From CAZFDT01 sp964518335 (GTDB taxonomy: Bacteria; Planctomycetota; Phycisphaerae; Phycisphaerales; Phycisphaeraceae), in contig CAZFDT010000074.1 of NCBI GenBank assembly GCA_964518335.1, forward strand, positions 1 through 24,212: a DNA stretch of 24,212 nt, in the 5' to 3' direction. Positions 14,582 to 21,459 of the stretch are shown piece after piece (position 1 is the first letter of the stretch; the number at the start of each line of letters is the position of its first letter). The position numbers were made by a program, and so were the translations under genes. The notes under the pieces are model-generated. The model saw only the letters and a program-made list of their open reading frames with translations. It did no database searches and was not told the origin of the DNA.

Positions 14582-15694
14582 ATGGGCGACTCGATTTACA
14601 CTCCGTCAGTACTTGCGACCAAGATGGTGTCATTGGCACGCGTGCGTAGCGTGCATCATGTGGCAGATTTCGCTGCCGGGGATGGTCAACTGCTTCGTGC
14701 TGCACGATTGCGGTGGCCTGAGTCCAGATGCATCGCGACCGATGTCAGTGCCTCGGCGGTCGCTTCGCTGCGTAGGAAACATCCGGACTGGACTGCCGGT
14801 CAGTGCAACTTTCTCGTACAGGAGTCGCGAAAGCGATGCAGAGCGATCACGGGATTTCTCAATAGGCTGCCATTGATCCTACTGAACCCGCCATTTTCGT
14901 GTAGGGGCGCCATGCGACACTCCGCAATGGTGGATGGCGAGGAAGTACCATGTAGTCCCGCGCTTGCATTCGTCCTTACGGCGATGGCGTTTCTTCGAGA
15001 CCGAGGGGAATTGGTCGCGGTCCTGCCGGCAGGCTGCTTGAGAAGTGAAAAGGACAGATTTGCATGGACGGTGATCCGCCGCACGTGCATGCTTGAAGTA
15101 TTGGCCGCTAATGGGCATCGGACGTTTGAGGGATGCTTTCCAAAGACGGTACTCGTGCGCGTGACCCGTAATGCCGTCTCGGGTGGCAATGAGGCACCAA
15201 GTCAGTCGGTGAAGCCTAACGGCAACGCCGTCCCGGTAGGTTTGGTTCGTGGCTCGCTACCTATGCACTCGTCTGTTGTGCAAGTCAATGGGCGGTGGCC
15301 CTTAGTTCACACGACCGATCTGCGACCTTCGAGCGTACAAGCTACACGGCGAATCGCCTCGGGTCGTCACAGAATGATCTGTGGCCCAGCCGTCTTGGTT
15401 CCGCGGGTGGGTGAACCAAGCAGAGAAAACCTCACATGTTACCGGTCGAAGCGACGAGTGGTTCTGTCAGATTGTGTTATCGGCCTAACCTGCTCTTCTG
15501 TCGACGATGCGGTTAGGTTGCATACTGAGATTCTGACGCATTGGGACAGCTTCTGCGATGCGTATGGTGGAACATGCGCCCGCTATATTACCATCGGTGC
15601 GCTGATCGGAGTTCTACGACGCATTGGATTCGAAGCATCGGTTCCCAGCCAAAGTGTTGGCGCTAAGTCCCAGTGTGGCCGAATCCGCCGGTAG
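14582..15694 (+). CDS. N6-adenine DNA methyltransferase (class I)
   Basis: The 370-aa protein starts with a YTPSVLATKMV segment typical of Eco57I-like and other N6 methylases. It has SAM motif I VADFAAGDGQLL (about 28-38), an acidic residue at the end of the next strand (IATDVS, 51-56) and the catalytic LILLNPPFS (NPPF at 102-105). It therefore probably methylates adenine in DNA. The C-terminal 180 residues may hold target recognition; a YITIGALIGVLRRIGFE segment ends it. There is no nuclease domain in this gene and no separate restriction gene beside it. Its 3' end overlaps the convergent dUTPase gene by 32 bp. Confidence 0.85.
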   Translation: MGDSIYTPSVLATKMVSLARVRSVHHVADFAAGDGQLLRAARLRWPESRCIATDVSASAVASLRRKHPDWTAGQCNFLVQESRKRCRAITGFLNRLPLILLNPPFSCRGAMRHSAMVDGEEVPCSPALAFVLTAMAFLRDRGELVAVLPAGCLRSEKDRFAWTVIRRTCMLEVLAANGHRTFEGCFPKTVLVRVTRNAVSGGNEAPSQSVKPNGNAVPVGLVRGSLPMHSSVVQVNGRWPLVHTTDLRPSSVQATRRIASGRHRMICGPAVLVPRVGEPSRENLTCYRSKRRVVLSDCVIGLTCSSVDDAVRLHTEILTHWDSFCDAYGGTCARYITIGALIGVLRRIGFEASVPSQSVGAKSQCGRIRR

Positions 15695-16118
15695 CACGTT
15701 GAGTCTCAGAAAGCTGGTCGACCTCACTCCATACTATTCGTAAGACTGGTTCAACAAGAATCCGTGCGATTCGCTGGTTTCGGTGGATAGTGAATGAATC
15801 AGTTCCCAGATTCATGAGTGGGACAAGTACTTCGCCACGGTAGTCGGCATCAATTGTCGCGGGTGAATTGGGAATGCCAACTCGATGCTCGACGGCAAGG
15901 CTAGAATCTGGCCGCAGCAATGCCTCAAAACCTACCGGCACCGCTATGGCAAACCCTGTCGGAATCAGTCGCACCTCTCTCGGCGGTAGTGTTATTGACC
16001 TATCGATGGCAGCATATACGTCCATTTCTGCTGTGCGCTCCGTTCGATAGGTCGGCAGCAAAATGCCAACCGCATGGGGAAGTCGCTTGATCGGTACTTT
16101 GACAACGGAATTAGGCAT
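15663..16118 (-). CDS. dut: dUTP diphosphatase (trimeric dUTPase)
   Basis: This 151-aa protein has all five dUTPase motifs in order: AEMDVYAA (30-37, Asp33), RPDSSLAVEHRVG (69-81), PATIDADYRGE (86-96), NQRIARI (114-120) and RATGGFGHTGT (141-151). It would hydrolyse dUTP to dUMP and pyrophosphate. Motif 2 reads RPDSSLA where R-P-R-S-G-L-A is usual, and motif 1 has AE in place of AG, so activity is likely but not certain. Length fits the family. The ATG at 16118 has AGGA seven bases upstream. It faces the methyltransferase gene and overlaps it by 32 bp. It may be element cargo or a nucleotide-pool function linked to the operon. Confidence 0.92.
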   Translation of the reverse strand: MPNSVVKVPIKRLPHAVGILLPTYRTERTAEMDVYAAIDRSITLPPREVRLIPTGFAIAVPVGFEALLRPDSSLAVEHRVGIPNSPATIDADYRGEVLVPLMNLGTDSFTIHRNQRIARILVEPVLRIVWSEVDQLSETQRATGGFGHTGT

Positions 16119-16431
16119 GTCGGATCCTATGGCAATCCCTCGTCGGAACGCCGAGCACCTTGAGTTGCCTCTTCCGAGAATACGGGACGATCACATCTTG
16201 CAACGTGGCGCACCTCCTGTCCGCAAGTGTGAATGGAACGTGCTTGTTCGGCTAACGCACAAGCCTACCGCGTGTGGCGATCTCTACCAAGTCTGCCGCC
16301 AGGCGCGCAGGGTGATCGCGACTAGATCAATTCCGGTCGGCCGTGTTCGGCGCTTGTCAGACCGCGGTGCGGAGTTGGGGCATTCGTCGGTAGGCTGATG
16401 GACTGACTGTCGGCGAGGTCTCGCCGCCATT
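16119..16431. other. Intergenic region upstream of dut
   Basis: No gene could be supported here. Open frames on both strands have no recognisable product. The region probably contains the dut promoter and the lost left end of the transposase remnant that follows; no terminal repeat was identified. Confidence 0.4.
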
Positions 16432-16822
16432 TTGCCATGGGCCGACGCCCCGCGCGATCTGCCTGGCTGTTTTGATGAACTGGAGGACCCGTGGATGGAC
16501 CGCACCCGGCTGCACCGGCTCGACGATATCATCGCCACGGCGATTCTGGCGGAGGTCTGCGGGGTCGCCACCGGAAGTAGGGTGGATGGACGTGGCGGAA
16601 TTCTGCCGGGCCAAGTTTGACTGGCTCAAGAACCTGCGTCTGCCCCACGGCATTCCGTTGCACGGCACCTTTAAGGGGGGAGGGTGTTTGCTGCACTGTA
16701 CCTCCGACGCCTTCGAGCATTGCTTCCTCAATTGGGTGCAGGGGCTGATCAAGGTCGGTGGCCGACATGCCCTGGCCATCAATGGCAAGACGCTGCGAGG
16801 CGGCTGCGCCCCCCGGACATAG
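16432..16822 (+). pseudogene. ISAs1-family transposase remnant (frameshifted, truncated)
   Basis: The first part reads CFDELEDPWMDRTRLHRLDD and IIATAILAEVCGV in one frame. The second part continues WMDVAEFCRAKFDWLKNLRL, HGIPLHGTF, FEHCFLNWVQGL and ends with INGKTLRG in another frame. This is the N-terminal pattern of ISAs1 (H-repeat type) transposases. The shift lies near 16570-16590. After GKTLRG the frame stops at 16822 and no DDE C-terminal half follows, so the gene is dead. No terminal repeats were found. It is an old insertion at the right side of the defence-like region. Confidence 0.8.
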
Positions 16823-17049
16823 GGGCGGTGACTCATCGAGCGGCGGCCTTCTTTCCGGGGGTGTACATTGCTCTCGGTATCGGACCGCAACCGCTTCGTT
16901 AACTGGAACCGCCAGCACCCGACCGAGAGTCAGAGAGTTCCGGCCCCGAAACGGCCGTTCGGCCGCCGGCGACGCGCGATCGGCCGACGTCCGCGCTCTC
17001 TTCTCCGCGGCACCCAGTCGACCACGATGCGAAAAAAGCTACAAAATAG

Positions 17050-17095
17050 CCCTACAAAAGCAGAAACCCCAAGAGGCGGGCCTCTCGGGGTTCTG
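17050..17095 (-). terminator. Rho-independent terminator of tRNA-Asn
   Basis: On the minus strand AGAACCCC-GAGAGG pairs with CCTCTT-GGGGTTTCT around a four-base loop (about 17062-17094), followed by GCTTTTGT. The stem is long and GC-rich and lies about 40 bases after the tRNA 3' end, in the right orientation. Confidence 0.75.
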
Positions 17096-17137
17096 CGTTA
17101 ACTGGACAGTCACGGGGTTCCGCGACTGGGATTTACG

Positions 17138-17210
17138 CTCCCCGAGCTGGACTCGAACCAGCAACCTAGCGGTTAACAGCCGCTCGCTCTACCGATTGAG
17201 CTATCGGGGA
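17138..17210 (-). tRNA. tRNA-Asn (anticodon GUU)
   Basis: The minus strand folds as a full cloverleaf: acceptor TCCCCGA with TCGGGGA, D-arm GCTC...GAGC, anticodon stem AGCGG/CCGCT around loop CTGTTAA, and T-arm GCTGG-TTCGAGT-CCAGC. The anticodon is GTT, decoding AAC/AAU. The discriminator is G and the CCA end is not encoded. It is 73 nt long. tRNA genes are common integration targets; the scar zone on both sides of this one (dead transposase, IS, portal remnant) fits repeated insertion nearby, though no duplicated tRNA 3' end was seen in the window. Confidence 0.95.
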
Positions 17211-17226
17211 AAAAGGGACCCTAGTA

Positions 17227-17254
17227 AGGATAACAGATAGGTCGAGCCAGGCAA
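17227..17254 (-). promoter_or_regulatory. Probable sigma-70 promoter of tRNA-Asn
   Basis: On the minus strand TTGCCT (17249-17254) and TATCCT (17227-17232) are separated by 16 bases, close to the -35/-10 consensus, and the tRNA starts 16 bases further on. The IS target duplication ends 9 bases upstream of the -35, so the insertion left this promoter whole. Confidence 0.5.
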
Positions 17255-17262
17255 GCTCGTGG

Positions 17263-17270
17263 ACGTCTGA
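17263..17270. repeat. Target site duplication, left copy (ACGTCTGA)
   Basis: ACGTCTGA lies directly before the left IS end GGGTGCA and is repeated at 18660-18667 directly after the right end. An exact 8-bp duplication marks a transposition event with both ends preserved. Confidence 0.88.
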
Positions 17271-18659
17271 GGGTGCATTAACCCAGCGCGGCGCGGTCTG
17301 GTGGAATGTGGTACCTCATTGCGAAGTCATCACACTTGCAAGGAGGCACCACGATGGACGCGAAGGTTGTTGAGCAGACGGTCGAGACGATTGTGGCCCG
17401 GCTCAGGCCGTGGCTGAGTCAGATGGTAACGCAGGCGGCGTCGTCGGGCACGCCCGAGGCGTTGGCGAATCTGGAGCGGGCGTTCCGCGACGGCTCGCAG
17501 GAGCAGGTGCGGCTGGCGTATCAGGATGTGTTGTTGTCGGCGGCGGCCGGGGACGCTGGGCGTGTGTGTCCGCATTGTCAGACTCGGCGACGGCACAAGG
17601 GCCGACGTGCCCGCAAGGTGCTCACCAGCGTCGGCCACGTCGCCATCGACGGTGTGTGCTGGCAGTGCCCCGATGTCGCCCGTGGCGGTTGTGGTCGTCA
17701 CGAGCACGCCAGCGCCTGTCTGGGGCTGGCCGGTTCAGTGACCACCACGGCGCCGATGCGTGAGTTGATCTGCCTGCTGGGCCTGTCGCAGGGCAGCTTC
17801 GCTCATGCCGGGCTGGCGTTGGACAAGCTCATGGGCCTGACGCTGAGCACGCCCACGATCGCCGCCATGTGCGAGGAAGAAGGCCGACGCATCGAGGCGA
17901 GCGTGGCCGACGATGCCGCGCCTCATCTGGTCGAGGGCACGCTGGTGGGCAGTTGCGACGGCACGATGGTGAATACGCGTGAGGAGGGCTGGCGTGAACT
18001 GCGGTCTTCCGGGGGTGGCGGTTCGACGACGACCGGGGCCGACGCGGCAGCGGCGCGGCGTTGGAGAACGCCGCCGCGTTCACGCCCCGTCTGCGGCAAG
18101 AGGCGCTGCGCCATCACGCCGATCAAGTGCAACGCTTCGTGTTTGTCAGCGACGCCGCCGCGTGGATCAAGGACGCCGTCGCCGAGCACCTGCCCGAGGC
18201 CAGCGACCACGTCATCGACATCTACCACGCCTACCAGCACATCCACGACGCGGCCCGCAGAATCCACGGCGAAGGCACCGACGCCGCCCACGCCTGGGCC
18301 CGGAACTGGTGCGACGAACTCGACATCCGCGGCGGCCAGGCCGTGCACGATCGGCTGCGACACACACGCTACAGTGAACCCCACCGCCAAGAGCCCTTGG
18401 ATCAACTCCTGGGCTTCCTCGATCGCCACGCCGACCGCATGGACTACCCCCGCTACCGCCGCGAGAACATTCCCATCAGCAGCGGCCCCATGGAAAGCAC
18501 CTGCAAACAACTGGGCCGACGACTCAAAGGACCAGGCATGCGCTGGCGCACCGACAACCTCACCCCCATGGCCCACCTCCTGAGCCTCTGGGCCGACCAA
18601 CGATGGAACCACTACTGGACCAAATCAGCCGCCTGACCGCCCGCAGGATTTTTGCACCC
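17271..18659 (+). mobile_element. Complete ISKra4-like insertion sequence (ISMich2-type features), 1389 bp
   Basis: The left end reads GGGTGCATTAACCC and the reverse complement of the right end reads GGGTGCAAAAATCC; similarity continues with a gap through GCGG..GCGGTC, giving imperfect inverted repeats of about 25-30 bp. The element is flanked by exact ACGTCTGA duplications. It holds one transposase gene in two frames. Length about 1.3-1.4 kb, GGG ends, 8-bp duplication and a frameshifted gene match, as I recall, the ISMich2 subgroup of ISKra4. It inserted just upstream of the tRNA-Asn promoter. Confidence 0.85.
17354..18636 (+). CDS. ISKra4-like transposase, read in two frames (-1 shift near 18000-18016)
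   Basis: The first frame (from ATG 17354, with AGGAGG seven bases upstream) has a zinc-finger-like CPHCQTRRRHKGRRARKVLT segment and WQCPD, then the first catalytic Asp in GSCDGTMVNT. The second frame carries on with WRFDDDRGRRGSGAALENAA, the second Asp in FVFVSDAAAWIKD and the catalytic Glu in ISSGPMESTCKQLGRRL. The shift needed is -1 and must occur after a TGA at 17995 in the second frame; a GGGGG run at 18011-18015 is the likely place. Either programmed frameshifting makes the full protein, or a one-base change has killed the gene. The frame-1 reading alone continues to 18583 with low-complexity, non-family sequence. Confidence 0.82.
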
Positions 18660-18667
18660 ACGTCTGA
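18660..18667. repeat. Target site duplication, right copy (ACGTCTGA)
   Basis: An exact copy of 17263-17270 directly after the right IS end. Before the insertion, the tRNA-Asn upstream region was continuous with the sequence to the right of this point. Confidence 0.88.
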
Positions 18668-18866
18668 TCTATCACCACGGGCGCATGACAGCCCGCGCGG
18701 GGCAGGGATCAGGTCGCGAAATAGACTTTTCCCGCGAGGAGGCCCTTGTCACATCTGCCTGTATTGCAGGCGCTTACGACTATCGTTGCAGTTGCCATCT
18801 CTACTCGCGCGCGAGTTTTGGGGAGAGACATATTTCGAGGAGGGTTGTGCACGGGGAGCCTTTGGT

Positions 18867-19079
18867 TGGAAGATCGGCCAGGTCCGAGCCGAGCAGCCCA
18901 CCACGGCCTACGGCGATTTCAAGCACGAGATCATCAACGAGATCGCCCGGCCGCTGCAGATGCCCTTCAACGTCGCCGCGGGCAATAGCAGCGGCTACAA
19001 CTACGTCTCGGGCCGTCTCGACCACCAGCGCGGCGTCCGAGTTCTGTCTCGACTCGTCCTGTCTGAAAAGATCGCCTGA
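18867..19079 (+). pseudogene. Lambda-type phage portal protein remnant
   Basis: The frame encodes WKIGQVRAEQPTTAYGDF, then KHEIINEIARPLQMPFNVAA, then GNSSGYNYVSGRLDHQ. This is a characteristic late section of lambda-family portal proteins (gpB type), which form the DNA entry ring of the capsid. Only about 55 residues are recognisable. After GRLDHQ the sequence leaves the family and stops at 19079. The 200 bases between the IS and this point have no recognisable product. It is the trace of a deleted prophage between the tRNA/IS zone and the sulfatase. Confidence 0.75.
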
Positions 19080-19105
19080 CGTGGCGTGCGGATCGCGGCT
19101 GACGG

Positions 19106-20464
19106 ATGTATTCTGACGACATGCGCCTCAATATTGTCTATCTGCATTCGCACGACACCGGTCGATACGTTTCACCCTACGGTCATGCGGTGCGTACGCC
19201 GCACCTGCACCGCTTTGCGCGGCAGGGCGTGCTGTTCCGCCAGGCGTTCTGCACCAACCCGACTTGTTCACCCAGCCGAGCGTCGCTCCTGACAGGCACG
19301 TGGGCCCACTGCAACGGTATGCTCGGGCTGGCCCATCGCGGATGGCGCATGACCGACTACCGCCAGCATTTCGCCAGGATGCTCAAGGACCACGGCTATC
19401 GCACGGTGCTGTGCGGCATTCAGCATGAGACGCAGCACGACCGCATTCAGCAAGACCTGGGTTACGACCACGTGCTGAAAGTCGAGCAGTCCGCAGCCAG
19501 CCGGGCCGACGCGGCGATCGACTTTTTGAGGAAGCAAGACGTTGGGAATCGGGATGCCGCGCCGCCGCTGTTCCTTTCGGTGGGGTTCTGCGAGACGCAC
19601 CGCGATTTTCCCGAGCACGATGCGGCAGATGATCCGCGTTACTTGGCACCGCCCGCGCCATTGCCCGACACCCCGGACACCCGCAAGGACATGGCCGACT
19701 TTGCTACGATGGCCCACGGGTTGGACGCCGCCATCGGCCGCATCCTGGCTGCGATCGATGATTCGCCGCTCGGCGACAGCACTCTTGTGATCATCACCAC
19801 CGATCACGGCATCGCGTTCCCGCGGATGAAGTGCAACCTGACCGATCACGGCCTGGGCGTGATGCTGATGATGCGCGGGCCCGTGGCCAGCGGATTTCAC
19901 GGAGGGAAGGTCGTCGATTCGATGGTGTCGCAGATCGACGTGGTTCCAACGCTGTGCGAGCTGCTGGACTTGGTGGCGCCAGCGCACGTGCGCGGGCGCA
20001 GTTTCGTGCCGGTGGTTCGGGGCCAGGCCGATGCCGCCAATCCGACTGCGGTGCGCGACACTGTGTTTGCCGAGGTGAATTACCACGCCGCATACGAGCC
20101 GATGCGTGCCGTGCGCACGCCGCGCTACAAGCTCATTCGCCGCTACGGCCGACGCGGCAAGCCCGTGCTGCCCAACTGCGACGATTCGCCCAGCAAGGAC
20201 GTGCTTCTTGCCGGAGGCTGGCGCGATTGGTCGCTGCCTGATGAGGAGTTATTCGATCTGCTGCACGACCCTCATGAGGCCGCCAATGTCGCTGGCGATC
20301 GACGTCATACCGAGGCGCTGGCTCATCTGCGAGGCGCGTTGGACCGGTGGATGGTCGAGACCGACGATCCCCTGCTCAGGGGCGACATTCCGCTGGTTCG
20401 CGGCGGGATCATCAATCAGCCAGATCAGTTGTCGCCGAGAGATGCGACTTCGGCCGCAGTGTGA
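19106..20464 (+). CDS. Sulfatase (heparan N-sulfatase-like family)
   Basis: This 452-aa enzyme has the sulfatase signature NPTCSPSRASLLTG, with Cys54 as the residue converted to formylglycine. It also has an N-terminal strand and metal region IVYLHSHDTGRY, and a later metal-binding ITTDHGIAFPRMK followed by NLTDHG. It would hydrolyse sulfate esters or N-sulfates, probably of polysaccharides, as is common in planctomycetes. The C-terminal part (PRYKLIRRYGRR, ELFDLLHDPHEAANVAGD) is typical of the family. No signal peptide is seen, so either it is cytoplasmic or the start is wrong. ATG 19106 and ATG 19121 (giving MRLNIVYLHSHD) are both possible; neither has a strong ribosome site. Confidence 0.92.
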   Translation: MYSDDMRLNIVYLHSHDTGRYVSPYGHAVRTPHLHRFARQGVLFRQAFCTNPTCSPSRASLLTGTWAHCNGMLGLAHRGWRMTDYRQHFARMLKDHGYRTVLCGIQHETQHDRIQQDLGYDHVLKVEQSAASRADAAIDFLRKQDVGNRDAAPPLFLSVGFCETHRDFPEHDAADDPRYLAPPAPLPDTPDTRKDMADFATMAHGLDAAIGRILAAIDDSPLGDSTLVIITTDHGIAFPRMKCNLTDHGLGVMLMMRGPVASGFHGGKVVDSMVSQIDVVPTLCELLDLVAPAHVRGRSFVPVVRGQADAANPTAVRDTVFAEVNYHAAYEPMRAVRTPRYKLIRRYGRRGKPVLPNCDDSPSKDVLLAGGWRDWSLPDEELFDLLHDPHEAANVAGDRRHTEALAHLRGALDRWMVETDDPLLRGDIPLVRGGIINQPDQLSPRDATSAAV

Positions 20465-20467
20465 GCG

Positions 20468-20728
20468 CTCAGCCCCTCGCGCTCAGCGCGCCGAGCACCT
20501 GCTCGCTCATGGACATCTGTTCGCCGATCTGGTGCTTGTCGCTGACGGTGACGGCCTGGTGGTTTCCCCTCGCGACCACGGCCGCGAGGATCGCCTCATC
20601 CCGAAGATAAGGATTGCCTACCAAGCGGGTTTTTCAGCAATATGTCAGCGGGTAGACGAACTGTGCGTTGCCCGGATCGAGCAAGTCAGGAAGGGCGTCG
20701 TTTATATGACTGACGACAGTTGCTCTTG
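20468..20728 (-). pseudogene. Broken partial duplicate of the 545-aa gene's 5' region
   Basis: Positions 20572-20726 align without gaps to 22910-23064, with roughly 13 differences in 155 bases by eye (about 92 percent). The translated fragment reads RATVVSHINDALPDLLDPGN, then AQFVYPLTYC, then a TGA stop where the intact gene has Tyr, then KTRLVGNPYLRDEAILAAVV. Beyond that point the two copies diverge, and the fragment ends in unrelated sequence (EQVLGALSARG) with a stop at 20468. It has no intact start. The rest of the gap up to 20881 has no recognised gene. Confidence 0.82.
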
Positions 20729-20881
20729 AACAGGCCCGGGTCTTCCGGCCCATCGCCCCACTCGCGATCGGTGAACGTGTTGGGGCCGAAGATTGTGAAC
20801 GCTCACTTCAAAATGACCCACTAACGATCACGAGGCATTGACCCAGCTGGGCGGGAAGGGAGGGTAAGCCGGCCGGAAGGG

Positions 20882-21454
20882 TCACTGCAGCACTTCTGTT
20901 CGCGTTTCCCATTCGCATGGTGGGTGGTTTTCGCCTCGGATCGTCACCGGGCAGCCCAGGGGCACGCGGCGGTAGAGCCACTGGACGTGGTCGTCGAAGA
21001 GGCTGATGCAGCCGCGGGTCGTTTCGCCGGCGGCCAAGCCGCCGTGGATCATGATCTCCCCGCCCAGCGCGGTGTCCCAAGGCGGGCGGGCTCCCCGCGC
21101 GTGGGCCGCCAGGATCGCCTCATACTGCGACCGATCGATCAGCTCATGGTCCAGTCCGCGCCGGGCATCGGCCGGCAAAGGATAACTCAGGCCCAGCGAA
21201 CGGTGAAACCGGCTGCGCGGATTCCGCGTGCAGATGTGAAAGCATCCCTCGGGCGTACGCAGATCGTCACGCTCGACCTTGGCCCCAACCCCTCGCCCCA
21301 GCCCGCAGGGCAACACGACCGACCGCCCGTCCTCCAACTGAACGGTCAACTGCCGCGTCCGCTTGCAGATCAACAGATGCACCGCCATCGTGTCGTCGTC
21401 AAACATGCGATCCTGATCGGGCTGACACACAGATGGCATCTGTGCCGGCGGCAT
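20882..21454 (-). CDS. L,D-transpeptidase (YkuD domain)
   Basis: This protein of about 190 aa has a YkuD fold: HLLICKRTRQLTVQLEDG at the start, the P-C-G-L-G strand region, RTPEGCFHICTRNPRSRFH, and the catalytic IMIHGG followed by RGCISLFDDHVQWLY, with the nucleophile cysteine in RGCISL. Such enzymes make 3-3 cross-links in peptidoglycan or attach proteins to it. No clear signal peptide is visible with the start at 21454, which begins 5 bases after the stop of the upstream gene; a start at 21406 (AGGA four bases ahead) is also possible. Export is therefore unproven. It is likely co-transcribed with the 545-aa gene. Confidence 0.85.
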   Translation of the reverse strand: MPPAQMPSVCQPDQDRMFDDDTMAVHLLICKRTRQLTVQLEDGRSVVLPCGLGRGVGAKVERDDLRTPEGCFHICTRNPRSRFHRSLGLSYPLPADARRGLDHELIDRSQYEAILAAHARGARPPWDTALGGEIMIHGGLAAGETTRGCISLFDDHVQWLYRRVPLGCPVTIRGENHPPCEWETRTEVLQ

Positions 21455-21459
21455 GCGTA

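Noticed and set aside
20760..20880. Possible IS21-like terminal sequence (CACTTCAAAATGACCCAC and TTGACCCAG)
   Set aside because: The string resembles ends of some insertion sequences, but no transposase and no second end were found.
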